Source: Physella acuta (Eukaryota > Mollusca > Gastropoda > Physidae). Taken from it: a stretch of DNA of 64,000 bases. Where the stretch lies: positions 186,001 through 250,000 of the forward strand of contig NW_026732278.1 of assembly GCF_028476545.1 (NCBI RefSeq), given 5' to 3'. Of this stretch, positions 12,670 to 24,688 are shown one piece after another (positions within the stretch are counted from its first letter, which is position 1; each line of letters opens with the position of its first letter). The position numbers were made by a program, and so were the translations under genes. Under the pieces are notes generated by a model that saw only the letters and a program-made list of their open reading frames with translations, was not told where the DNA came from and ran no database searches.

Positions 12670-14651
12670 CTTAAAGGAAATATATTGTATAACATTCTTC
12701 AGTACCCGGTTTGTAAATCATATTTAAATATCTATTGAAAATATATGTTATGTACAGTCTATAATTACCTACACCAACTAATGCAGTTTAAAAAATTGTC
12801 AGGATATTTAAGGCTCTTTCAATAATGTTGCTAAATTGTAACTATGACTCAGTCACTTCTAATCCTGACACTCACAAAATGGTGAAAAAAATTGCTGTAA
12901 AAACATGCTGTGTATTGTATTGCTGGGTCTCTGTAATAGCAGTTGTGGATAAAAAAGATATATAGACACAATTGAAAACCTTTTTAGTGGAGTTTCTTCA
13001 CTAGAGCTCTGTTGGCTATTTCACTGTACATATAGTTTCTTTTGTTGTTCAATCAATTTTAAATAACTTACCCAGAGTTGATTTGATCTAAATTAAACAG
13101 AAGCTTATGTTATTATTTGACACTGTTGTATTTTAAAGGCAGCTATGTGTGTTTTTATGTCATGATTTTTTTGTTAACTAGAGTCACATGGCAGGTTGGA
13201 TCTCTACATGAAGTTAAGTACAAACAGTACAGACATTTTTCAAGAAAAAACACTCACATGCTAGAAAATTAAATCTTCATTTATTTTACATTGAAAAAAA
13301 TTAAACATTAGAATAATGTTTTGAAAATTTGTTTGGAAAATAAATGTTAACATTTATGATGGTTTCTTGAATTGGGGCTCTGTACTCCTCAAAGAACTGG
13401 CATGTAAAATTATAACCTTCAGATTTTATTATTAAAATAATTGATTAGAGATACATTTACAAAGACAGGGTTGTAAGTGATAGTTTTTTAAAGCATAAAG
13501 ACATTTTAAAAAACAATATTTACCCTTTACTTGAATACTTGATTTCAGGTTTAAACTATTTATTTAAGTGAATGCTAAACAAAAGTTTAAAAATTTCCTT
13601 TCTTATGGCTGCACAACTTTCTCTTCTGTTTGTACAGTTCTTGTTGTCTAATACAAGCATAGTAACTGCCTCATTGTCCCTTTTTTAAAAGTAGGTAACT
13701 TCCTTGGTCTGTGATTTGAAAGGTGTAATCTGGTTGGTACATTTCTTTGAAACCTGTGATCTGATTGGTGCATTAATTTGAAAGCTGTGATTTATTCAAG
13801 TGGAGCATAACAGTTCTTATATTGTTGATATTGTTGACATAATACAATTTCTATTTTTTCTGGTAACAGTTAATATTTGTCACAGATATATGCACATTTT
13901 CTGAAAAATATTTAATATTTTTTATACTTTTGATGAAGTGTCCTTGTACATTAAAATATTGTTTTGCCTGCTTACTCCTATTTATACAATTGTATATGAA
14001 TATTTTTTTCTGACAAAGACTTTTGGTTGATACATGTTTTTTCCCCCTGAGATTAACCACTATTTGATTTCTATTTATTTTTGTACCTTCAGATTATAAC
14101 CACCATAATGCAGCTTCCATTGTTTTACTTTAATCAGTTTTCTATCTGGCTTTAGAAATATGCCATATATCATGTGTTATTAGAATATATTGTACATTAT
14201 GATAATAATTTAATGTGTCTCAGAAATCCTTTGTTGCTTATACATATGATAAAAAATGTATAGTTCTTTGCCAAACATTCCACATCAGGTTTAATTTCAA
14301 TACCCTATTATGTGATATCTTCTTATGTATACCACTATTCATGAGTAACCAGCTGGTTGAATTGAGGTTGATTGAAGGAACAGATCATCAACTATCTCAG
14401 AATGATTTTTAAATAATTTGTTTTGCTCAGTTTGAAATGTTTCTATTTCAGCTTTAAGAGATGAGGTCACAAAGGTAAAAAAAAACCCACTTTATTTTAT
14501 AATAGTGGGAATTTGAGTTGCATGTTATAATGTAATTATAATATTTTAAATAACAAATCAACAAATCATGACAACATCATTTCATTTTGTATTGTGACAT
14601 CAGTGATGTCAGAGATGTTTTAGCACTTGTTCCAGTTTCATTTACATTTAA
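12670..14651 (+). other. Probable receptor 3' UTR and intergenic sequence
   Basis: AT-rich sequence following the receptor stop codon. AATAAA-type signals occur, for example at about 13339-13344, and ATTAAA variants lie near 13268, but no cleavage site can be fixed. Frames at 13851-14060 and 14215-14412 show no domains. No second gene is supported. Confidence 0.5.
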
Positions 14652-14946
14652 CCTTGGTTTTTGTTACCTGTTTTTGTACCAGTTACCTTGGTTTATGTTA
14701 CCTGTTTTTGTACCAGTTACCTTGGTTTATGTTACCTGTTTTTGTACCAGTTACTTTGGTTTTTGTTACCTGTTTTTGTACCAGTTACCTTGGTTTTTGT
14801 ACCAGTTACCTTGGTTTTTGTTACCTGTTTTTGTACCAGTTACTCTGGTTTTTGTTACCTGTTTTTTGTACCAATTACCTTGGTTTTCGTTACCTGTTTT
14901 TGTACCAGTTACCTTGGTTTTTGTTACCTTTTTTTGTACCAGTTTT
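14652..14946. repeat. 34-bp minisatellite, about 8.5 copies
   Basis: The unit reads CCTTGGTTTTTGTTACCTGT then TTTTGTACCAGTTA. Because 34 is not a multiple of three, all three plus-strand frames cycle through the same peptide, giving three overlapping frames of 109-125 codons that are artefacts. Confidence 0.95.
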
Positions 14947-15388
14947 TGCTATCTGATAAGATAATTTGTGCTTCATTCTGTTTTTATATCACAATGCCAT
15001 TAACATATAAATAATTTTATGCTAAGACGCAACCAATTTGTGTTTAGTTTATATTTACAGATGGTATATTGCATAATTTAAACAAAGATATAAAAAAAAA
15101 ATTATTCGTGATTTGTTGTTTACAAATATTGATAGTTTTTTTTACTAATTATATTTTATTGATTTCCAAAAAAATTAATTTCTTTGCTTAAAATCATATA
15201 AAGATTAGAAAATATATCACCTAGTTGAGAAAATAGTTAAACATTTTATTATATTTCTACCACACAAAATGAAGTTAAGGCAAACCTCCTATACCAACAG
15301 CAGCTAAATCATTAAAGTATTTATATATTTATTTGGCAAGACTTACATTTCTTTTTGGTGTCTTGTGCATTATTTGTTCTGTGGGCTG
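14947..15388. other. AT-rich spacer
   Basis: Nothing recognisable between two minisatellites. Confidence 0.55.
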
Positions 15389-18289
15389 TATACAGGATGT
15401 TGTCTGCTACATGATGTTGTCTGCTACACGATATTGTTGTCTGCTACATGATGTTGTCTGCTACAGGATGTTGTTGTCTGCTACATGATGTCTGCTACAT
15501 GATGTCTGCTAAAGGATGTTGTCTGCTACATGATGTTGTCTGCTACAGGATGTTGTTGTCTGCTACAGGATGTTGTCTGCTACAGGATGTTGTTGTCTGC
15601 TACATGATGTTGTTGTCTGCTACTTGATGTTATCTGCTACAGGTTGTTGTCTGCTACATGATGTTATCTGCTACATGATGTTGTCTGCTACATGATGTCT
15701 GCTACATGATGTTGTCTGCTACATGATGATGTCTGCTACATGATGTTGTCTGCTACATGATGTTGCTGTCTGCTACAGGATGTTGTCTGCTACATGATGT
15801 TGTCTGCTACATGATGTTGTTGTCTGCTACAGGATGTTGTCTGCTACATGATGTTGTTGTCTGCTACATGATGTTGTTGTCTGCTACAGGACGTTGTCTG
15901 CTACAGGATGATGTTGTCTCCTACATGATGTTGTCTGCTACATGATGTTGTTGTCTGCTACATAATGTTGTCTGCTACATGATGTTGTTGTCTGCTACAT
16001 GATGTTGTTGTCTGCTACATGATGTTGTCTGCTATAGGATGGTCTGCTACATGATGTTGTTGTCTGCTAGAGGATGTTGTCTGCTACATGATGTTGTCTG
16101 CTACAGGATGATGTCTGCTACATGATGTTGTTGTCTGCTAGAGGATGTTGTCTGCTACATGATGTTGTTTTCTGCTAGAGGATGATGTCTGCTACATGAT
16201 GTTGTTGTCTGCTACAGGATGATGTCTGCTACATGATGTTGTTGTCTGCTACAGGATGTTGTCTGCTACAGGATGTTGTTGTCTGCTACAGGATGTTGTC
16301 TGCTACATGATGTTGTTGTCTGCTACAGGATGTTGTCTGCTACAGGATGTTGTTGTCTGCTACAGGATGTTGTCTGCTACAGGATGTTGTCTGCTACATG
16401 ATGTTGTCTGCTACATGATGTCTGCTACATGATGTTGTCTGCTACATGATGATGTCTGCTACATGATGTTGTCTGCTACATGATGTTGCTGTCTGCTACA
16501 GGATGTTGTCTGCTACAGGATGTTGTTGTCTGCTACATGATGTTGTTGTCTGCTACATGATGTTGTTGTCTGCTACATGATGTTGTCTGCTACATGTTGT
16601 TGTCTGCTACATGATGTTATCTGCTACATGATGTTGTCTGCTACATGATGTTGTCTGCTACATGATGTCTGCTACATGATGTTGTCTGCTACATGATGAT
16701 GTCTGCTACATGATGTTGTCTGCTACATGATGTTGCTGTCTGCTACAGGATGTTGTCTGCTACATGATGTTGTCTGCTACATGATGTTGTTGTCTGCTAC
16801 AGGATGTTGTCTGCTACATGATGTTGTTGTCTGCTACATGATGTTGTTGTCTGCTACAGGACGTTGTCTGCTACAGGATGATGTTGTCTCCTACATGATG
16901 TTGTCTGCTACATGATGTTGTTGTCTGCTACATAATGTTGTCTGCTACATGATGTTGTTGTCTGCTACATGATGTTGTTGTCTGCTACATGATGTTGTCT
17001 GCTATAGGATGATGTCTGCTACATGATGTTGTTGTCTGCTAGAGGATGTTGTCTGCTACATGATGTTGTTTTCTGCTAGAGGATGATGTCTGCTACATGA
17101 TGTTGTCTGCTACAGGATGATGTCTGCTACATGATGTTGTTGTCTGCTACAGGATGTTGTCTGCTACAGGATGTTGTTGTCTGCTACAGGATGTTGTCTG
17201 CTACAGGATGTTGTTGTCTGCTACATGATGTTGTCTGCTATAGGATGTTGTTGTCTGCTACATGATGTTGTTGTCTGCTATAGGATGTTGTCTGCTACAT
17301 GATGTTGTCTGCTACAGGATGTTGTCTGCTATAGGATGTTGTCTGCCACATGATGTCTGCTACAGGATGTTGTCTGCTACATGATGTTGTTGTCTGCTAC
17401 AGGATGTTGTCTGCTACATGATGTTGTTGTCTGCTACATGATGTCTGCTACATAATGTTGTTGTCTGCTATAGGATGTTGTTGTCTGCTACATGATGTTG
17501 TCTGCTACATGTTGTTGTCTGCTACAGGATGTTGTCTGCTACATGATGTTGTTGTCTGCTATAGGATGATGTCTGCTACATGATGTTGTTGTCTGCTACA
17601 GGATGTTGTCTGCTACATGATGTCTGCTACATGATGTTGTTGTCTGCTACAGGATGATGTTGTCTGCTACATGATGTTGTTGTCTGCTACATGATGTTGT
17701 CTGCTACATGTTGTTGTCTGCTACAGGATGTTGTCTGCTACATGATGTTGTTGTCTGCTATAGGATGATGTCTGCTACATGATGTTGTTGTCTGCTACAG
17801 GATGTTGTCTGCTACAGGATGGTGTTGTCTGCTACAGGATGTTGTCTGCTACAGGATGTTGTTGTCTGCTACATGATGTTGTTGTCTGCTATAGGATGTT
17901 GTTGTCTGCTACATGATGTTGTTGTCTGCTATAGGATGTTGTCTGCTACATGATGTTGTCTGCTACAGGATGTTGTCTGCTATAGGATGTTGTCTGCTAC
18001 ATGATGTCTGCTACAGGATGTTGTCTGCTACATGATGTTGTTGTCTGCTACATGATGTTGTTGTCTGCTACAGGATGTTGTTGTCTGCTACATGTTGTCT
18101 GCTACAGGATGTTGTCTGCTACAGGATGTTGTCTGCTATAGGATGATGTCTGCTACATGATGTTGTCTGCTACAGGATGTTGTCTGCTACATGATGTTGT
18201 CTGCTATAGGATGTTGTTGTCTGCTACAGTATGATGTCTGCTACATGATGTTGTCTGCTACAGGATGTTGACTGCTACATGATGTTGAC
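15389..18289. repeat. 2.9-kb minisatellite (TGTCTGCTACATGATGT) with 970-bp higher order
   Basis: Built from TGTCTGCTACATGATGT-type units of 14, 17 and 20 bp, with ATGATG versus AGGATG variants and an extra TTG. A block of about 370 bp (roughly 15667-16039) recurs without visible change at +970 (16637-17009). Part of it recurs again at about 16390-16500, and a separate pair lies at about 17502 and 17703. This shows segmental as well as single-unit duplication. Confidence 0.95.
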
Positions 18290-19514
18290 TAGTGTTTTTT
18301 TGCTAGTGATAGTTTGTGTTGTCTTTTGGTTTGCATTAGCTGCAGATGGTGTTGGTTATTTATAGAATGATTTAACAGAAAGCACGTGACGTCAGCTTTC
18401 ACAATACACAACTGTACTCACATGTACTGCACTGTTCAAGAAAAATACAACTTGAGTGTATTTACATGTTGCATTTTAACGCATTTTATGCGTCAATTAT
18501 GACGTCATACGAAACGGCTGACATTTTGTAAGCTCTTGCGTGCTCTAATCAGGTTAGCTAACTCGCGGTAAATGCGCAATAATCTAAATTAGCTATCATT
18601 ACGCTTTCTAACACCCCTCAAGCCTGTGATAATATTCAAGAGTTCACCCCCGCAATTTGATGGGAAGTCACTGGGCTTCCATTTTTGTCAGGCTGAAATG
18701 TCATAAGACCCAATCCACATCTCCACCTTTGTGATTCAACAAATGTATGTCTTGACGTGATTTCTTTACAATTTGGGTTGGGGAAAAACTGTTTTCACTG
18801 TTAAATTGATGTCATTCTACCTTGCATGGCCTGCCTTCAACCCCCAACCCTTCTCCCTCAACACTACTTTATCACTAGGCGAATTCTTTGGCTTCTCCCA
18901 GTTGCCATTTTGTTGAAACATTTCGTGACCCTGGGGCAATTGTGGTTTTTTTTAAATTGTGTGTGTGTGTGGGGGGGGGGGGGCTGACCGTGACGATAAG
19001 CTACGCGGGGTGGGGTGCCCCTGCATGCTGTTAATGAAAAATAAATTCAATAACAATTCTGTTGATAAATATTATCTGTTGACAAAGTTTATTCAGTTGA
19101 AACATTTTTAAAAATGAGCTCAAAAAATCTCCAGGCCTGAAGTATACAAACTTCTCATGCATGTGAAGTGAGTGAACAATACAAATCAATAACATCTCGG
19201 AACGGAACTTGCACCCCCCCCTATATATTATGTAGGCCAATGTGTAAAATCAACGTATGTCGTCACAGTCTGTTTTTCCATTAATTCTTGAAAAACAGGG
19301 CGCAACTCTGAATGGACAGGATTTACCGCCTTCATTGAAGAAGAGCGCTAGTGTCAAAACTGATGAATAAAAATAAATAAAGATTTTATTTAGTTTTATT
19401 TCGATTAAAAAATTACAGCAAAACCCTAGGGAAATCCTTTAATAGGCACTGATCATTCAATAGCCACAGCTAGGATGTGCAACAGAGCTCAACAATGTAT
19501 AATAATCTAGACAT
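18290..19514. other. Spacer with an E-box/CRE site, no gene seen
   Basis: It contains overlapping CACGTG and TGACGTCA at 18383-18394, a second GACGTCA near 18500 and a poly(G) run at about 18970-18982. No exon could be supported. Confidence 0.5.
18383..18394. promoter_or_regulatory. Overlapping E-box and full CRE palindrome
   Basis: CACGTGACGTCA fuses a bHLH-type CACGTG with the CREB/ATF palindrome TGACGTCA. No transcript can be tied to it from sequence alone. Confidence 0.3.
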
Positions 19515-19741
19515 GGCTCCTGTATGTAGACTGGAGTCCTGTATGTATTGTAGGCTCCAGAATGTAGACATGGCTCCTGTATGTAGACTGGGCTCATGTA
19601 TGTATTATAGGCTCCAGAATGTAGACAGGGCTCCTGTATGTATTATAGACTCCAGAATGTAGACAGGGCTCCTGTATGTATAAAAGGCTCCAGTATACAG
19701 ACATGGCTCCCGTATGTTTAACGAGGCTCCATTATGTAGAC
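19515..19741. repeat. 19-bp minisatellite, 38/57-bp compound units
   Basis: Units of the type GCTCCTGTATGTAGACTGG arranged as 57-bp triplets and then 38-bp doublets alternating with GGCTCCAGAATGTAGACAG. A 61-codon frame across it is an artefact. Confidence 0.85.
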
Positions 19742-20537
19742 TGCATCAGGGCTAACGTGTATATACGACAGGGGTTTGTATAAAGCAAGGCTAAAGTTTG
19801 TACAAAAGGCCTCTATACCTTACAACAGTGCTTGGTATTAAACACACCATGACACCACTGCTCCAGTAGTTACAGCAGGGCTCTGGTATGGCTAAAGTTG
19901 CTACAGTCCAGGGTGTAATGGCTAGTTGCTACAGTCCAGGGTGCTATGACTAAAGTTGCTACATTCCAATAGCTGTGTTCTTAAAAAATGTACCAGCTGA
20001 CGACGATTTTTGTTTACTGCAGTGGCTAGTGCTAGTAAAAGTTACTCAAATCTGCAAAAGTCTCCGCTTATCCACTGTGCTACTTTAAGTTAATAATTTT
20101 AACTTACTAACTCTCAACCCTGTAAAACACCAAAAAACAAACAAACAAAAGTTGAGGCTAGAAACTACACCTGCCAAGAAAAGACACCCCCCCTCCCCTT
20201 CAGCCCCATTGCTCGCCCTAAATTCCTTTTTTTTCCATTTTGTAGGTAAATACGTACCTACGTAGTACTAATAGTACTAGAAAGTTTTTATTTTAAAAAT
20301 GCTACATTGTTAAAAAAAACGAAAACAAAACAATTCATTTAACACTCATCATTTGCAACAAACATCAGTCATCTCCCTTTACAGCAGAACCAGGCAGAGA
20401 ATAATAGAGTGAACATTGATTGTTCATATGCCGATTGGACTATTTCAAGATTAGTAGTAGATATTTTTTTTTAGAATATCCTGTTTTTGCTTGTTGATCA
20501 AGATGAGCTTTAAATTTCTACCTTCTTCTAATTTTTC
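19742..20537. other. Spacer with a short about 29-bp repeat
   Basis: About three units of GTTGCTACAGTCCAGGGTG occur at 19880-19970. The remainder is AT-rich without a gene. Confidence 0.55.
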
Positions 20538-21196
20538 ACTTTCTCGTACATACGAAGTATAGAGAAAGTCTTGTAATCGTGCAAAAAAAAAATAAAAAAA
20601 TCGAGATTTGTAAATCGAGATTTTTACAAATCTCGACGTTTTACACCTCACTGATACGGAAAAACATAATTTTGCAATCTTGTCCGTGTGTCTGTCTGTC
20701 TGTGTGTAAACACGATAACTTGAGTATCGTTACAGCTAGGTTGATGAAATTCCATATAAAAGTATTTTATCAAAATCGTAGATCCTGATCAACTTTTGAG
20801 CGATTTCTTTCAGATAACCGGAAGTGGTACTTTTTCTACTTTGAATTTTTCAAAAGCCTATAACTTGAGTACTATTTCAGATAGATAAATGAAATTTCAC
20901 ATGTAAGTAAAAGATCTAATTCTCTACCTTCTGTCAAATTTTGAGTAATTTCCGTTGACCGGAAGTACTAATTTACGCTATTTCCGATTTCTCAAAAAAC
21001 GCATGTAAATTTATAAAGTACTAATAATATTGCGCACTATTATGCACATTTTGTTTTGGCGTTCGCTTGGTGCGCAATTCTTTTTTCTATGAGATTCTAT
21101 TCTATTTTAAAAAGTTTAAGTAATTAAAAATCATGTCTATATTCCGAGTTATATAAGAATATTCGAGAAAGTTTAGGGGAGATCACTCCCGGTTTA
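20538..21196 (-). repeat. 0.7-kb dispersed repeat, copy B
   Basis: Reverse-strand copy of the family at 7228-7995 and 56353-57026. It ends in CCGGGAGTGATCTCCCC (complement at 21173-21196) and starts at ACTTTCTCGTACATACGAAG. A hairpin-capable CGAGATTTGTAAA with its complement TTTACAAATCTCG lies at about 20601-20636. It is closer to copy C than to copy A. Confidence 0.8.
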
Positions 21197-21782
21197 TTTT
21201 CTGTTTGCTACTTGCCAAAAGTTTTATTGGAATTATTCCATAGAAATAATCAGATCTGCTTAAACGGGCACACAAACAATGCCGACAAGAATAGTTTTCA
21301 ATGAGGCTTATTCATCAACAAAAACATTTCTTTGAGAAACTTTTTTTTAAACTCGATTTATCGTTTGCTGCACTTTGAGTCTCTATCGTGAAGCCTTGTT
21401 GTCAGCGTTGTGCAAAACTCGTCCATTTCTGCAACTTGAATGGCCACTTTGGGGACGTGTTTATGGGCGAGGTTTATTACAAGAATCAGAAGCAGCCCCG
21501 AAGCAGATATTTCTATGTGTGTATGTTTATAAAATAGAGGTGTGTGTATGTTTTAAGGCGAGTCGCCGCAATAAAAAAAAAAGAAAGGAATTGTGTAAAC
21601 GAAAGAACGTATTTTCCTTTGAGCTGTGCTCATTAGAAAACCCTTAGGCGTGCCCATGTCTATGCTAGTGCGGTCAGTACATTGAAAGAGGTAAACAAAG
21701 TTTGGTGCGATAACACTAAGCTTAACACACCTGGGGGGAAATTTTCCAGGTTTATCATTATGGCAGGATTTTCTAGCAGTAA
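21197..21782. other. Spacer, no gene seen
   Basis: A 90-codon frame at 21375-21647 (MSLYREALLSALCKTRPFLQ at the start) has no family resemblance that I recognise and no clear splice or poly(A) context. I treat it as non-coding. Confidence 0.45.
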
Positions 21783-21975
21783 ATCAGTGGTTGTCTTCCC
21801 ATGTTGTTCAGTGGTTGTCTGCCCATGTTGTTCAGTGGTTGTCTGCCCATGTTGTTCAGTGGTTGTCTGCCTATGTTGTTCTGTGGTTGTCTGCCCATGT
21901 TGTTCAGTGGTTGTCTGCCCATGTTGTTCAGTGGTTGTCTGCCCATGTTGTTCTTTGGTTGTCTGCCCATGTTGT
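21783..21975. repeat. 24-bp minisatellite, 8 copies
   Basis: The unit contains GTTGTTCAGTGGTTGTCTGC then CCAT. Since 24 is a multiple of three, several frames stay open on both strands (for example the peptide SVVVCPCC); these are artefacts. Confidence 0.95.
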
Positions 21976-22029
21976 AAAATTGCACTTGGGTCATAGATGT
22001 TTTCCTATGGTGACAGATTTGTGTTTTTT

Positions 22030-23229
22030 GTGGTGATAGACTTGTGTTCGTGTGGTGATAGACTTGTGTTCGTGTGGTGCTAGACTTGTGTTTGTGTGGT
22101 GCTAGAGTGTGGTGCTAGACTTGTGTTCGTGTGGCGATAGACTTGTGTTCGTGTGGTGCTAGACTTGTGTTCGTGTGGCGATAGACTTGTGTTCGTGTGG
22201 TGATAGACTTGTGTTCGTGTGGTGCTAGACTTGTGTTCGTGTGGCGATAGACTTGTGTTCGTGTGGTGATAGACTTGTGTTCGTGTGGAGATAGAGTGTG
22301 GTGATAGACTTGTGTTCGTGTGGAGATAGACTTGTGTTCGTGTGGTGCTAGACTTGTGTTCGTGTGGCGATAGACTTGTGTTCGTGTGGCGATAGACTTG
22401 TGTTTGTGTGGAGATAGAGTGTGGTGATAGACTTGTGTTCGTGTGGTGCTAGACTTGTGTTCGTGTGGTGATAGACGTGTGTTCGTGTGGTGATAGACTT
22501 GTGTTCGTGTGGTGATAGAGTGTGGTGCTAGACTTGTGTTCGTGTGGTGATAGACTTGTGTTCGTGTGGCGATAGAGTGTGGTGATAGACTTGTGTTCAT
22601 GTGGTGATAGACTTGTGTTCGTGTGGTGATAGAGTGTGGTGATAGACTTGTGTTCGTGTGGTGATAGAGTGTGGAGATAGACTTGTGTTCGTGTGGAGAT
22701 AGACTTGTGTTCGTGTGGAGATAGACTTGTGTTCGTGTGGTGATAGACTTATTTTCGTGTGGTGATAGAGTGTGGTGATAGACTTGTGTTCGTGTGGTGA
22801 TAGACTTATTTTCGTGTGGTGATAGAGTGTGGTGATAGACTTGTGTTCGTGTGGTGATAGACTTATTTTCGTGTGGTGATAGAGTGTGGTGATAGACTTG
22901 TGTTCGTGTGGCGATAGACTTGTGTTTGTGTGGAGATAGACTTGTGTTTGTGTGGTGATAGACTTGTGTTCGTGTGGTGATAGACTTATTTTCGTGTGGT
23001 GATAGAGTGTGGTGCTAGACTTGTGTTCGTGTGGCGATAGACTTGTGTTTGTGTGGAGATAGAGTGTGGTGATAGACTTGTGTTCGTGTGGTGATAGACT
23101 TGTGTTCGTGTGGTGATAGACTTGTGTTCGTGTGGTGAAAGACTTGTGTTCGTGTGGTGATAGACTTGTGTTCGTGTTGTGACAGACTTGTGTTCGTGTG
23201 GAGATAGACTTGTGTTCGTGTGGTGTTCA
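22030..23229. repeat. 22-bp minisatellite, about 1.2 kb
   Basis: The unit is GTGGTGATAGACTTGTGTTC then GT, more than 50 units. Positional variants GGTGC, GGCG and GGAG occur, and a 15-bp partial unit (GATAGAGTGTGGTG) is interspersed. The minus-strand frames reading HHTNTSLSPHEHKS are products of the repeat. Confidence 0.95.
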
Positions 23230-23815
23230 TGTATGCCAATGACGATCTGTGCCAAGTGATGTCTGATTACCATATGGCCAGACATAGCGTTATCAGCCAA
23301 ACATTCACCTGCTGAAATGTTATGATTTATCTACAAATCCTATGATTATATTTGTAATAAGGTAATAGTTTAGTCGGTATTATAATTACAATAGCATTAT
23401 TCTTGACGTGGAACATATGTGTAATAAGATTATTTTTATCCTGATTATTTTTATAAACTGTATTAGGACAGCAAGTAATGACTTTCTAAACCCTCCCTCA
23501 CGAAACATTTTGCGCATTTCTTGGCAATGGGGACCGCCTTGACTGTAGATAACATATCATCACAATATCTTTGGGGTCTAGGACCTTTCCATCAATAAGT
23601 AGGAATATATTTCATACTGTCTTTAAACAGATATGAGTCCGAAACATGCCGGTTCATATTGACGTATCAAATGTAATTTCATTAATAAAAAGTTATTTAA
23701 TCGCTTCCGACTTACACGTGCGTGTGTGTGTGGGGAGGTAATGCTTATGAGTAGAGGGAGGGGGGTGGTGGCTGGAGTCTGTTTTTCCTTCAATATGTAG
23801 GGTATATTAATCCAC

Positions 23816-23816
<1 letters not shown>
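23230..23816. other. Spacer, no gene seen
   Basis: AT-rich sequence without recognisable genes, leading into a (TA)n tract. Confidence 0.5.

Positions 23817-23886
<70 letters not shown>
23817..23886. repeat. (TA)n microsatellite
   Basis: About 33 uninterrupted TA dinucleotides. Reading frames across it give Ile-Tyr runs. Confidence 0.98.
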
Positions 23887-23888
<2 letters not shown>

Positions 23889-24027
23889 TAATGTATCTAA
23901 ATAGGCGACAACAATAAGTCTCTATAAAAATAAATATATCATCGTTCATAACTAATACCAAAATGCATGAAAGGGATACAGCAAAGCTACTACATACGCT
24001 ACTATTGTAGAGACCTAATGCTTAGAC

Positions 24028-24244
24028 CAGGGGTCTCCAAACTTTTCAGTCCGAGGGCCGCATTAACTATTAAATTTCAGTTCGGGGGCCAGTTTCTTCC
24101 ACGTATGTCTTTGATTTTTCTGGGCAAAGTTCCTCAGCCATCACAAACAAAAGATTTTTCCTTGGACAAAAAGATCTCCGCGGGCCGGATGAGAGGACTT
24201 CGCGGGCCGCATCCGGCCCGCGGGCCGTAGTTTGGAGACCCCTG
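24028..24244 (-). mobile_element. hAT-type MITE, copy 2
   Basis: A 217-bp relative of 84-296 in the opposite orientation. Ends are CAGGGGTCTCCAAAC and GTTTGGAGACCCCTG, with a perfect 8-bp target duplication GCTTAGAC at 24020-24027 and 24245-24252. It shares the internal words CCAGTTTCTTCC, AAAGATCTCCGCGGGCCGG and GAGAGGACTTCGCGGGCC with copy 1. No coding capacity. Confidence 0.92.
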
Positions 24245-24252
24245 GCTTAGAC

Positions 24253-24529
24253 CATAAATATGCAATATTAGCAGCCCAATTTTTTCATACTGATAACACA
24301 GAATGTAAACTGGTTTTTATTAAGTAGTGTTAAGTAATTTTGTTTAAATACGTTTTAAATTTATTTTAGTTTAAACTGAGTGTGTCCAGTTTAATATTTA
24401 ATTTTTTTTTAATGTGTCCAGTTTAGAGATGACTGAAGCATTACATGAAACGGGTGCAACGTTATTTCTAATTTGACTAGCGAGGTTTGTCTGGTATGTG
24501 GCACTGGCTCGTGTCAGCTTCAAGTCGTC
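24253..24529. other. Spacer, no gene seen
   Basis: AT-rich with no recognisable feature. The words GTGTCCAGTTTA occur twice. Confidence 0.45.
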
Positions 24530-24688
24530 ACTGACAGCAGTCCTTACAATGTGACACTGACAATATTGTCAGGATAAATGTCACTGCCACCAGCCCTTAC
24601 AATATGACACTGACAATATGGTCAGGATAAATGTCACTGACAGCAGCCCTTACAATGTGACACTGACAATATGGTCAGGATAAATGTA
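24530..24688. repeat. 53-bp minisatellite, 3 copies, with a palindrome
   Basis: Copies begin near 24542, 24595 and 24648 (CCTTACAATGTGACACTGAC onward). In the first copy the centre is a perfect 16-bp palindrome, CTGACAATATTGTCAG; later copies differ by one base there. Confidence 0.9.
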
